Below are positions 9,527 to 17,462 of a DNA stretch of 64,000 nt, in pieces. The translations under genes and the position numbers were made by a program. Under the pieces are notes generated by a model. It was not told where the DNA came from and made no database searches. It saw nothing but the letters and a program-made list of their open reading frames with translations. Where the stretch lies: positions 25,631 through 89,630 of the forward strand of contig NZ_PQSQ01000021.1 in NCBI RefSeq assembly GCF_002920575.1, written 5' to 3'. The first letter of the stretch is position 1; the number at the start of each line of letters is the position of its first letter. Source of the DNA: Streptomyces sp. Ru73 (GTDB lineage Bacteria; Actinomycetota; Actinomycetes; Streptomycetales; Streptomycetaceae).

Positions 9527-9592
9527 CGTCCGTACGCGGGCAGGGGGGACCGTACCCGCGTACGGACGGCGGACGTACCCGCGTACGGACGG
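9527..9592. repeat. Inverted and direct repeat cluster of CCCGCGTACGGACG
   Basis: CGTCCGTACGCGGG at 9527-9540 is matched perfectly by its reverse complement at 9555-9568, a 14-bp stem with a 14-nt loop. A third copy of the right arm lies at 9578-9591. It sits between the FAD oxidase stop (9617) and the kinase start (9438), both on the minus strand. It could terminate the upstream gene, act as an operator for the kinase, or both. Confidence 0.6.
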
Positions 9593-9616
9593 TGGACCGG
9601 GAGGCCCGCGCCTGCG

Positions 9617-11020
9617 TCACTCCGGCCGGCCGGCGCCCTCCTCGCGGGCGCGTACCGGCACGACCTTGCCGGGGTTGAGGATGCCCTGCGGGTCCAGGGC
9701 GCTCTTCACCGCGTGGTGCATGTCCAGCACGGCCGGGGACAGCTCCTGGGCCAGCCCGTCGCGCTTGAGCAGGCCGACGCCGTGCTCGCCGGTGACCGTG
9801 CCGCCGAGCGCGATCGCGTCCGCGATGATCTCGTGGAAGGCGGCCTGGGCACGCTCCCGTGCCGCGCTGTCGCCGGGCGGGGTGATCAGCAGCGGGTGCA
9901 GGTTGCCGTCGCCGGCGTGCGCGATGTTGGCGATGAGGGTGTCGTGCCGGGCGGCGGCGCGCTCGATGCGGGCGAGCATCTCGGGCACGGCGGCCTTGGG
10001 GACGCAGACGTCCTCGGTGAGGACCGGGCCGAGGCGTTCGAGTGCCGGGTAGGCGAGGCGCCGGGCGTCGAACAGCGCGTCGGCCTCCTCCTGGTCGGTG
10101 GACTGCGCCGCCCAGGTGGCGCCGGCCTCCTCGAAGCAGGCCAGCATGCGCGCCGCCTCCTGCTCACCGGCGGCGCCGGGTGCGTCCGTACGGCCGAGGA
10201 GCACCACGTCGGCGTCGACGGAGAGGCCCATGTTCTTCCACTTGTCGACGGCGGCCAGGCAGTGCCGGTCGATCAGCTCCAGCGCCGAGGGGGTGAGCCC
10301 GGCGGCGCCGACGGCGGCCACGGCGCGGCCCGCGTCCACGACGGAGGAGAAGTACCCGGCGACCGTGCGCTCCGGCTCGCGCAGCGGCCGCAGCCGCACG
10401 GTGATCTCGGTGATCACGCCGAGCGTGCCCTCGGAGCCGACCATCAGCCCGGCGAGGTCGTACCCGGCGACGCCCTTGGCGGTCCGCCGTCCCAGCCGGA
10501 CCAGCTCGCCGGTGCCGGTGACGACCTCGAGGCCGAGGACGTAGTCCCGGGTGACCCCGTACTTCACGCAGCACAGTCCGCCGGCGTTGGTGGCGACGTT
10601 GCCGCCGATGGTGGACCACGGGGCGCTGGCCGGGTCCGGCGGGTACCAGAGGCCGTGCTCCGCGCAGGCGGCCCGGAGGTCGTCGTTGACGACGCCGGGG
10701 CCGACGACCGCGAGGCGCTCCACGGGGTCGATCTCGTGGAGGGCGTTCATGTGCTCGGTGGAGAGCAGGACGCCGCCCTCGACGGCGTTGGCGCCGCCGG
10801 AGAGGCCGGTGCCTGCGCCGCGCGTGACGAGCGGGACGCCGTGCCGCAGGCAGGCGCGCACCACGGTGCGCACTTCCTGTGCCGTGTGCGGCCGGACCAC
10901 GACGAGGGGCGTGCCGTGCGGCGCCCACTCCGCCTCGTCGTGGACGAAGCCCGCGGCGATCTCGGGGTCCTCGACCAGCCGTCCTTCGGGCAGTTCCTGC
11001 CGCAGCTCATCGATCAGCAC
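9617..11020 (-). CDS. FAD-linked oxidase, GlcD / D-lactate dehydrogenase type
   Basis: A 467-residue flavoenzyme of the PCMH-type FAD-binding plus FAD-oxidase C-terminal family. The FAD-binding domain shows RGAGTGLSGGA (~residue 70), STIGGNVATNAGG (~135) and the GSEGTLG segment (~210). The C-terminal domain has AHAGDGNLHP and GEHGVGLLKR, typical of glycolate oxidase GlcD and D-lactate dehydrogenases. Likely activity is oxidation of a 2-hydroxy acid (glycolate, D-lactate or D-2-hydroxyglutarate) to the keto acid. No iron-sulfur partner (GlcF) is adjacent. It is divergent from the small gene at 11205. Confidence 0.9.
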   Translation of the reverse strand: MLIDELRQELPEGRLVEDPEIAAGFVHDEAEWAPHGTPLVVVRPHTAQEVRTVVRACLRHGVPLVTRGAGTGLSGGANAVEGGVLLSTEHMNALHEIDPVERLAVVGPGVVNDDLRAACAEHGLWYPPDPASAPWSTIGGNVATNAGGLCCVKYGVTRDYVLGLEVVTGTGELVRLGRRTAKGVAGYDLAGLMVGSEGTLGVITEITVRLRPLREPERTVAGYFSSVVDAGRAVAAVGAAGLTPSALELIDRHCLAAVDKWKNMGLSVDADVVLLGRTDAPGAAGEQEAARMLACFEEAGATWAAQSTDQEEADALFDARRLAYPALERLGPVLTEDVCVPKAAVPEMLARIERAAARHDTLIANIAHAGDGNLHPLLITPPGDSAARERAQAAFHEIIADAIALGGTVTGEHGVGLLKRDGLAQELSPAVLDMHHAVKSALDPQGILNPGKVVPVRAREEGAGRPE

Positions 11021-11204
11021 GCGCGATCACCTGCACTTTCTCGAACACGTCTGCCATGTCCGCACGGTATCCGCCCTTCGGGGGACAGTGATCACCGCCC
11101 CTCGAAGGGCCCCGCTCGCCGCGCCCCCGTACGCACCGGCCCTGCGCGGTCCGTACGCGCGCCCTCGGATGCGCGTCGGCGCGGCAGGCGGCACGGTGGT
11201 GTGC

Positions 11205-11432
11205 ATGAGCACTGCCCGCATCGTCATCCAGCCGCCCTCCGCCGCCGGCGGGCGGCACGTGCACGTCGACGGGGAGAACCTCGGCCTCGCGCAGAGCGAC
11301 ATGGACGTCGTGGAGTTCCTGCGGCGGAGCGGCCTGCCCGACGCCGAACCGCTGCTGGACGATCCGGCGTGGGTCGAGTGGCGCGGCGCCCCGCCGCACG
11401 ACTACGGCGGCCCCAGCGTCAGCAGCGCGTGA
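11205..11432 (+). CDS. Small conserved-looking hypothetical protein
   Basis: A 75-residue acidic protein beginning MSTARIVIQPPSAAGGRHVHVD and ending DYGGPSVSSA. It has a beta-rich start, an HVHVDGENLG turn and an amphipathic MDVVEFLRRSGL helix, with no cysteine cluster and no membrane segment. Codon use is GC3-biased like the neighbours, and a GGTGGTGTGC stretch precedes the ATG, which supports a real gene. It faces the acyl-CoA dehydrogenase end 12 bp away and is divergent from the FAD oxidase. I do not recognise a function. Confidence 0.65.
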   Translation: MSTARIVIQPPSAAGGRHVHVDGENLGLAQSDMDVVEFLRRSGLPDAEPLLDDPAWVEWRGAPPHDYGGPSVSSA

Positions 11433-11444
11433 CCGGCACGAGTG

Positions 11445-12587
11445 TCACGGCCGCGACAGCTGTCTGCTGATCACCAGTCGCTGGATCTGGTTCGTGCCCT
11501 CGAAAATCTGCATGATCTTGGCCTCGCGCATGTAGCGCTCGACCGGGAAGTCGCGGGTGTAGCCGTACCCGCCGTACACCTGTACCGCGTCCGTGGTGAC
11601 CTTCATGGCGGCGTCGGTGGCGATGAGCTTGGCGACGCTGGCCTGGCGGCCGTACGGGCGGCCCGCGTCGCGGCGGCGGGCCGCGTCGAGGTAGGTGGCG
11701 CGGGCCGAGTCGACGGCGGCGGCCATGTCGGCGAGGACGAAGCCCAGGCCCTGGTGGTCGATGATCTTCCGGCCGAAGGCGGTGCGCTCGTTGGCGTACG
11801 CCACGGCCGCGTCCAGGGCCGCCTGGGCGACACCGGTGGCGCAGGCGGCGATGCCCAGCCGGCCGGAGTCCAGCGCGGAGAGCGCGATCTGGAGGCCCTG
11901 GCCCTCGCTGCCGATCAGCCGGTCGGCCTCGATGAGCGCGCCGTCCCAGTGGGCCGCCGTGGTCGGGATGGCGTGCAGGCCCATCTTCTCCTCGGGCCGG
12001 CCGAAGGTGAGTCCTTCGGTGGCGCCGGGCGCGAGGAAGCAGGAGATGCCGCGGCTGCCGGCGGAGGTGCGCGCGAAGAGGGTGTAGAAGTCGGCCTTGC
12101 CGCCGTGGGTGATCCACGCCTTGCTGCCGGTGATCCGGTAGCCGGCCGTCTCGCGCACCGCCTTGCAGGTCAGCGCTGCGGCGTCGGAGCCGGCCTGCGG
12201 CTCGGAGAGGCTGTAGCCGCCGACCAGGCCGCCGCCGAGGATGTCCGGCGCCCAGCGCTGCCGCTGCTCCTCGGTGCCGTACGTCATCAGGGCGTACGCC
12301 GACATGGTGTGCACGCTGGTGGCCACGGCGACGGCCGCCCAGCGGGCCGCCAGCTCCTCGATGACCTGGAGGTACACCTCGTACGGCTGGCCTCCGCCGT
12401 CGTACTCCTCCGGGTAGGGCAGGCCGAGCAGCCCGGCCTCGCCCAGGGTCTTGAAAAGGCCCTCGGGGTACAGCTCTTCGCGCTCGTGCTTGTCGACGCG
12501 GGGGGCGAGTTCCTTGTCGGCGATCTCGCGGGTGAGGGCGAGCAGGTCCTCGGCCTCCCGGGTCGGCAGCAGCCGGTCGACGGTCAT
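11445..12587 (-). CDS. Acyl-CoA dehydrogenase
   Basis: A 380-residue member of the short/medium-chain acyl-CoA dehydrogenase family, the usual length. The N-terminal helical domain is followed by SLSEPQAGSDAAAL and the FAD-binding ITGSKAWITHGG segment. Then come FGRKIIDHQGLGFVLADM and the C-terminal IMQIFEGTNQIQRLVISR, whose Glu is in the position of the catalytic base in butyryl-CoA-type enzymes. The start overlaps the end of the indolepyruvate oxidoreductase gene by 4 bp (ATGA), so it is the second gene of that operon. The pairing suggests degradation of a branched or aromatic acyl-CoA formed by that enzyme. Confidence 0.93.
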   Translation of the reverse strand: MTVDRLLPTREAEDLLALTREIADKELAPRVDKHEREELYPEGLFKTLGEAGLLGLPYPEEYDGGGQPYEVYLQVIEELAARWAAVAVATSVHTMSAYALMTYGTEEQRQRWAPDILGGGLVGGYSLSEPQAGSDAAALTCKAVRETAGYRITGSKAWITHGGKADFYTLFARTSAGSRGISCFLAPGATEGLTFGRPEEKMGLHAIPTTAAHWDGALIEADRLIGSEGQGLQIALSALDSGRLGIAACATGVAQAALDAAVAYANERTAFGRKIIDHQGLGFVLADMAAAVDSARATYLDAARRRDAGRPYGRQASVAKLIATDAAMKVTTDAVQVYGGYGYTRDFPVERYMREAKIMQIFEGTNQIQRLVISRQLSRP

Positions 12588-15500
12588 CGTGCCTCCGTGG
12601 CGGTGCTCAGAGTGCTGGTGGTGCGGGTGGTGCTCGTGGTGGTGCTGCCGAGGCCCGCGAGCGCGGTGCGGGCCTGCGCGCGGAACTCCGCGACCCGGGC
12701 GAGCTTGATGTCCTCGTAGCCGCGGACGAGGTCGGGGAGTTCGACGACGGCGCGTACGGCGTCGGCGTTTTCCGGGGTGAGGTGGGCGAGCGCGCCGCGC
12801 ACCAGCTGCCGGTACTCGCCGATCAGGGCACGCTCGACGCGGCGGACCTCGGCGTACCCGAAGACGTCCAGGGAGGTGCCGCGCAGCACGCGGCCCGCGC
12901 GCAGGACGCGGAAGGCGGCCGGGGCCGTGCGGCGCAGCCGGATCTTGCGCTTCATGCCGAGGGCGCGCAGGACGGGCGGGTGGAGGAGGACGGAGACGGC
13001 GGAGCCCGCGCCGAACTCGTCGCGCAGCCTGTCCTGTTCGGTGGCGTCCAGGTGGAGCCTGGCGACCTCGTACTCGTCCTTGTACGCCATGAGCTTGTGC
13101 AGGCCGCGGGCGTAGGCGAGGGCGATGGCGGAGCCGGCCTCCGTGCCGCCGCGGCGGCCTGCGAGGTCAGCGACGCGGGCGACGTCCTCGGCGTACCGGC
13201 GGGCGTACCGCTCGTTCTGGTAGCCGATGAGGTCGGCGGCGCGGGTGGCGACGGCGGCGCGCAGTTCCTCGTCGGCGGTGTGCTCGCCGGCGATGGCCCG
13301 GGCGACCGGGGTGACCTCGACGACCGGGCGTTCGGGCGCGGCCAGCGCCGCGGTGACGGCCGCGCGGTCCAGGACCGCGGCGCGGCCCCAGCGGAAGGCG
13401 GCGAGGTTCTTCTGCACGGCGGCGCCGTTGAGGCGGATCGCGTCCTCGATGGCCTCGGCGCTGAGGGGGAGGCAGCCGTGCTGGTAGGCGGCGCCGATGA
13501 GCACCATGTTCGCCGGCATGTGGTCGGCGAAGAGCGCTTCGGACAGGCCCTGCGCGTCGAGGTAGAGGTTGTCCTCGCGGCGGGTGACCGATTCGACGCG
13601 CTCCAGGGCGTCGTCGGGCGAGCCGGGCAGGACGACGCGTCCGGTGACCATGGCGGCGGTCGGCAGGACGGCGGTGTTGACCACGGCGACGGTGTGGCCG
13701 GCGCGGGCGACGGCCATGTTGGTGTCGGCGGCGGCGCCGAGCAGGTCGAAGCCGATCAGGACGTCGGCGGTGCCGCGGGAGGCCCGGAGCGCGCCGGTGA
13801 CCGGGGACTTGGCGATCCGCAGGTCGCTGAGGACGGGGCCGCCCTTCTGCGCGAGTCCGGTCTGCTCCAGCCCGGCGGCGTACAGGCCGTCCAGCCGGGC
13901 GGCCATCTGCAGGATCTGGGAGACGGTGACCACGCCGGTGCCGCCGACGCCGGGCATCCGCAGCAGCGTGCCGTCCGGGCCGAAGCGGCGTTCCGGTTCG
14001 GTCAGCGCGACCGGCAGTTCCGGGACCTTCCGCGGCTCCTTGCGGCCCGGCTCGACGAGCAGGAAGGACGGGCAGTCGCCCTTGAGGCAGCTGAGGTCGG
14101 TGTTGCAGGACGCCTGGTGGATACGGGTCTTGCGGCCGAACTCGGTCTCCACGGGCTGCACGGACAGACATGTCGACTTGTCGCCGCAGTCCCCGCAGCC
14201 CTCGCAGACCCGCTCGTTGATCGCGACCTTCTCCACCGGGGTGGGGAGCTGGCCGCGCTTGCGCAGCCGCCGCTCCTCGGCGGCGCAGCGGTCGTCGTGC
14301 AGCAGGACCGTGACGCCTTCGGTGGCGGCCAGTTCCCGCTCCACGTCGGGGAGTTCGTCGCGGTGCCGGACCGTCGCGACCGGGTCCAGGCGGACGCCGC
14401 GGTAGCTCTCGGGTTCCGCGGTGGTGACGACGACCTTGCGTACGCCCTCGATGGCGAGCAGCCGGATGACCGCGGGGATGTCGAGGCGGCCCTCGGCGCG
14501 CTGGCCGCCGGTCATGGCGACGGCGTCGTTGTAGAGCAGCTTGTACGTCATGGTGACGCCGGCCGCGACGGCGGCGCGCACGGCGAGCGAGCCGGAGTGG
14601 TGAAACGTGCCGTCGCCGAGGTTCTGCACGAAGTGCGGGTCGTCGGTGAACGGCGCGAGGCCGATCCACTGGGCGCCCTCGCCGCCCATCTGCGTCAGGC
14701 CCACCTGGGTGCCGCGTCCCGCGCCGTCCAGCGCGATCATCGCGTGGCAGCCGATGCCGACGCCGACCAGCGTGGAGTCGGCGGTGCGGGTGGAGGTGTT
14801 GTGCGGGCAGCCGGAGCAGAAGTACGGGGTGCGGGCCGCGACGGTGGGCAGGGTGATGCGCGCGGGCCGGGCCGGGGCGAGTGCTTCGAGGTGGGCGGTC
14901 GCCCGCTCGGGCAGCCGGTCGGCGCCGATCCTGCGGGCCAGTGCGCGGGCGACGTCCTCGGCGCCCAGCGTGGCGCGGGCGGTGAGCAGCGGGCGGCCGG
15001 TCTCGTCGCGGCGGCCGACGACGACGGGCGCCTCCGCCGTGCGGTACAGCGCCTCCTTCAGCGCTCCTTCGAGGAACGCCACCTTGTCCTCCACGACGAG
15101 CACCTGCTCCAGGTCGCCGGTCATGGCGACCAGGTCCTCCTCGGCCACGGGGAAGGGCATGCCGATGCGGATCAGCCGCAGGCCCAGCTCCTCCATGGCC
15201 GCCTCGTCCAGGCCGAGGTCGTCCAGGGCGCGCTGGACGACGGCGTAGGAGGTGCCGGAGGCGAGGATGCCGAGGGTGGCGCGGCGGGCGCTGAAGGTGA
15301 CCTTGTTGAGCCCGGCCGTACGGGCGTACATGCGGGCCAGGTCGAGACGGCGGGTGAGCATGTCGTGCTCGGCGTCGAGGGCAGCGGGGCCGACCAGCGC
15401 GGGCGAGGCGGCGCGTGCGCTGCGGTCCGGCTCCGGGATGCCCTGGCGCAGCGCTTCGAAGTCCACGGTCGCTGAGGCGTCGGCGATGTCGGCGACGATC

Positions 15501-16105
15501 TTCAGGCCGGTCCACAGGCCGGTGGCGCGGGACAGCGCGACGGCGTGCAGCCCGAACTCGATGATCTCCGCGACGGATCCGGGCGCGAGCACGGGCATCG
15601 CCAGGCTCTGGCACATCCGCTCGCAGGAGCTGGGCACGGTGGAGGACTTGCAGCCGGGGTCGTCGCCGATCCAGGCGACGGCTCCGCCGAGCGGCGCGGT
15701 GCCGGCGAGGTTGCCGTGCCGGATGGCGTCGGCGGCGCGGTCCAGGCCGGGGTTCTTGCCGTACCAGTACCCGGTGACGCCCTCGTGCCGGCGGCCCGGC
15801 ACCTGGCCGAGCATCTGGGTGCCGGCCACCGCCGTGGCGGCCAGCTCCTCGTTGACGCCGGCCTTGAAGACCACGCCGGCCTCGTCCAGGAAGCGGGCGG
15901 CGCGGCCCATTTCCAGGTCGACCCCGCCCAGCGGCGACCCCTGGTAACCGCTCACGAAGGCCCGGGTGTCGAGCCCGCGTGCCTCGTCCAGTCGGCGCTG
16001 CTCCAGCGTCAGCCGGACCAGGGCCTGGACGCCCGAGATCAGCGCCCGGCCGTCGGTGGCCGTGTACTTGTCGTCGAGCGACACCGCGGCGGGTGGGGTG
16101 CTCAC
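12584..16105 (-). CDS. Indolepyruvate ferredoxin oxidoreductase-type 2-ketoacid oxidoreductase (fused subunits)
   Basis: A 1173-residue single-chain enzyme of the IOR family, which oxidatively decarboxylates aryl or branched 2-keto acids to acyl-CoA, reducing ferredoxin. The order is a pyrimidine/TPP domain, a TPP-binding core (SGCPHNTSTR, then GIGCHAMIALDG), a cysteine cluster (CEGCGDCGDKSTC and CNTDLSCLKGDC) suited to 4Fe-4S clusters, and a gamma-type domain with GVGGTGVVTVSQIL. The GTG at 16105 is chosen for its GAGGAGG site 4 nt upstream and because the protein start fits the family. It is coupled to the acyl-CoA dehydrogenase and divergent from an Lrp/AsnC gene that is its probable regulator. 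Confidence 0.93.
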   Translation of the reverse strand: MSTPPAAVSLDDKYTATDGRALISGVQALVRLTLEQRRLDEARGLDTRAFVSGYQGSPLGGVDLEMGRAARFLDEAGVVFKAGVNEELAATAVAGTQMLGQVPGRRHEGVTGYWYGKNPGLDRAADAIRHGNLAGTAPLGGAVAWIGDDPGCKSSTVPSSCERMCQSLAMPVLAPGSVAEIIEFGLHAVALSRATGLWTGLKIVADIADASATVDFEALRQGIPEPDRSARAASPALVGPAALDAEHDMLTRRLDLARMYARTAGLNKVTFSARRATLGILASGTSYAVVQRALDDLGLDEAAMEELGLRLIRIGMPFPVAEEDLVAMTGDLEQVLVVEDKVAFLEGALKEALYRTAEAPVVVGRRDETGRPLLTARATLGAEDVARALARRIGADRLPERATAHLEALAPARPARITLPTVAARTPYFCSGCPHNTSTRTADSTLVGVGIGCHAMIALDGAGRGTQVGLTQMGGEGAQWIGLAPFTDDPHFVQNLGDGTFHHSGSLAVRAAVAAGVTMTYKLLYNDAVAMTGGQRAEGRLDIPAVIRLLAIEGVRKVVVTTAEPESYRGVRLDPVATVRHRDELPDVERELAATEGVTVLLHDDRCAAEERRLRKRGQLPTPVEKVAINERVCEGCGDCGDKSTCLSVQPVETEFGRKTRIHQASCNTDLSCLKGDCPSFLLVEPGRKEPRKVPELPVALTEPERRFGPDGTLLRMPGVGGTGVVTVSQILQMAARLDGLYAAGLEQTGLAQKGGPVLSDLRIAKSPVTGALRASRGTADVLIGFDLLGAAADTNMAVARAGHTVAVVNTAVLPTAAMVTGRVVLPGSPDDALERVESVTRREDNLYLDAQGLSEALFADHMPANMVLIGAAYQHGCLPLSAEAIEDAIRLNGAAVQKNLAAFRWGRAAVLDRAAVTAALAAPERPVVEVTPVARAIAGEHTADEELRAAVATRAADLIGYQNERYARRYAEDVARVADLAGRRGGTEAGSAIALAYARGLHKLMAYKDEYEVARLHLDATEQDRLRDEFGAGSAVSVLLHPPVLRALGMKRKIRLRRTAPAAFRVLRAGRVLRGTSLDVFGYAEVRRVERALIGEYRQLVRGALAHLTPENADAVRAVVELPDLVRGYEDIKLARVAEFRAQARTALAGLGSTTTSTTRTTSTLSTATEAR

Positions 16106-16268
16106 GCAAGCCTCCTCGACATCGTTGTGAAGGAACTTGGGGTGGGGGGTGGTGACGAACGGCACACAGCACAGCAACGAGAAGCGGAACGCACAAGCAT
16201 CCGCAGGGAAATCCGCGGCAACGCGCAAACTATTTACGTACAGGGCGAGTCGACGTACATTCCTTTGC
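16106..16268. promoter_or_regulatory. Divergent promoter region with repeated ACGTACA sites
   Basis: This 163-bp gap between the oxidoreductase operon and the Lrp/AsnC gene is AT-richer than its surroundings. It contains ACGTACA at 16235-16241 and 16253-16259, an 18-bp centre-to-centre spacing close to two helical turns, and a TATTTA-like -10 candidate just upstream. Lrp-type octamers bind repeated sites of this kind; assignment as the operator is inference. Confidence 0.45.
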
Positions 16269-16709
16269 ATGCCTGAGGCCGTCGACGAGATCGATCACCG
16301 CCTGCTGCGCCTGCTGCGCGAGGACGGTCGCCGTACGTTCTCCGAGATGTCCGCCGAGGTGGGCCTGTCGGTGGCGGCGGTCAAGCGGCGCGTGGACCGG
16401 CTCAGGGACATCGGGGTGATCACCGGCTTCGCCGCGCAGATCGACCAGAGCAAGCTCGGCTGGGGCATCGAGGCGTTCGTCGAGCTGCGGTACGCCGGTA
16501 CGACCCGGGTCAACGAAATCGTGCGGTCGGCCTACAACGTCCCCGAAGTACAGGCCGTCTTCACCATCGCCGGCGATCCGGACGCGCTGATCCAGGTGCG
16601 GGTGCGCGACATCGCCCACCTCCAGCAGGTCATCGACGGCCTGCGCAGCGCCGGCCGGGTCACCGGCACCAAGACGCTGATGGTGCTGGGCTCATGGAGC
16701 CGCACCTGA
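16269..16709 (+). CDS. Lrp/AsnC family transcriptional regulator
   Basis: A 146-residue regulator with the standard family plan. Residues ~5-60 form an AsnC-type HTH (IDHRLLRLLREDGRRTFSEM, then GLSVAAVKRRVDRL). The RAM ligand domain follows, with VPEVQAVFTIAGDPDALIQV and a VTGTKTLMVL end. The ATG at 16269 is preferred over more upstream codons because the HTH begins immediately after it, as in other Lrp proteins. It is divergent from the indolepyruvate oxidoreductase operon, which it likely controls in response to an amino or keto acid. The last 18 bp overlap the convergent coiled-coil gene. Confidence 0.93.
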   Translation: MPEAVDEIDHRLLRLLREDGRRTFSEMSAEVGLSVAAVKRRVDRLRDIGVITGFAAQIDQSKLGWGIEAFVELRYAGTTRVNEIVRSAYNVPEVQAVFTIAGDPDALIQVRVRDIAHLQQVIDGLRSAGRVTGTKTLMVLGSWSRT

Positions 16710-17357
16710 GAGCCGGTCCAGCACCTCGCGGGCGCACCCTGCCGCCTCGCGGGCCCCGTCGGCCCGGCGCCGGTGCGCCTCCGCCCGTTCCGGCTCCTCC
16801 GCCCCGAGCCGGTCGTAGTGGCGGACCCGCTCCTCGGCGACGCAGGCCAGATCGGCCGCCACCTCGAGGAACCGCGCCCGCACCCGGGCCAGCCGCTCGT
16901 CCGCGGTCGCCAGCGGCAGCCGGCCGGCCCCCTCGGCGGCCAGCCGCTCGCTCGCCGCGAGCTCCCGGTCGACGGCCTGCTGCTCCCGGGCGTCGCTCTC
17001 GTCCCGGCGGGTCAGCTCCTCCTCGGCCCTGTCGAGCCGGGCGGTGGCGGCTTCCAGGGCGGCACGCGATCGCCGTATCCGCTCGTCCGCCCGCTGTCGG
17101 GCCTCGCCCACCGGGCCGCCGGTCCCCGCCGTGCGGGTCCGGTCGTCGAGCCGGGCCTCCCACGCATCCAGCCGCTCCGACCGCTCGTCGGCCAGCCGCT
17201 CCCGCTCGTCCGCCAGCCGCTCCCGCCGGTCGGCGAGCCGCTCCCGCTCGTCGGCCAGCCGATCGCGGTGGTCGGCGGCGCTTTCCCGCTCGTCGGCGAG
17301 GCGGTCGCGCCCGTTCTCCGGGGCTACGCCCTCCTCGTCCGGCAGCTCGCTTCCCAT
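16692..17357 (-). CDS. Coiled-coil protein with RLADERE heptad repeats
   Basis: A 221-residue, highly charged protein. Residues ~10-65 are near-perfect seven-residue repeats (DRLADERE, ERLADRRE, ERLADERE), giving a 21-bp periodicity in the DNA. Further Ala/Arg/Glu-rich helices run to the C-terminus. There is no membrane segment, signal peptide or catalytic motif. The ATG at 17355-17357 was chosen because upstream sequence loses coding character and the divergent promoter for the decarboxylase lies there. It may be a structural or scaffolding protein. I do not recognise a defined family. Confidence 0.75.
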   Translation of the reverse strand: MGSELPDEEGVAPENGRDRLADERESAADHRDRLADERERLADRRERLADERERLADERSERLDAWEARLDDRTRTAGTGGPVGEARQRADERIRRSRAALEAATARLDRAEEELTRRDESDAREQQAVDRELAASERLAAEGAGRLPLATADERLARVRARFLEVAADLACVAEERVRHYDRLGAEEPERAEAHRRRADGAREAAGCAREVLDRLSGAAP

Positions 17358-17462
17358 GCCGACAGTATGCGCCGCCGCGCCGTACGGAAGGGACACGCTC
17401 CCGCCACGGGGACGACCCATTCGTACTGATTGGCCCCACCCGCCTCCGGGAAGCCGTGTGTC

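Noticed and set aside
12782..15475. 897-codon plus-strand frame across the oxidoreductase gene
   Set aside because: Antisense shadow: low-complexity Gly/Ala/Arg sequence without recognisable domains, opposite a gene with clear iron-sulfur and TPP motifs.
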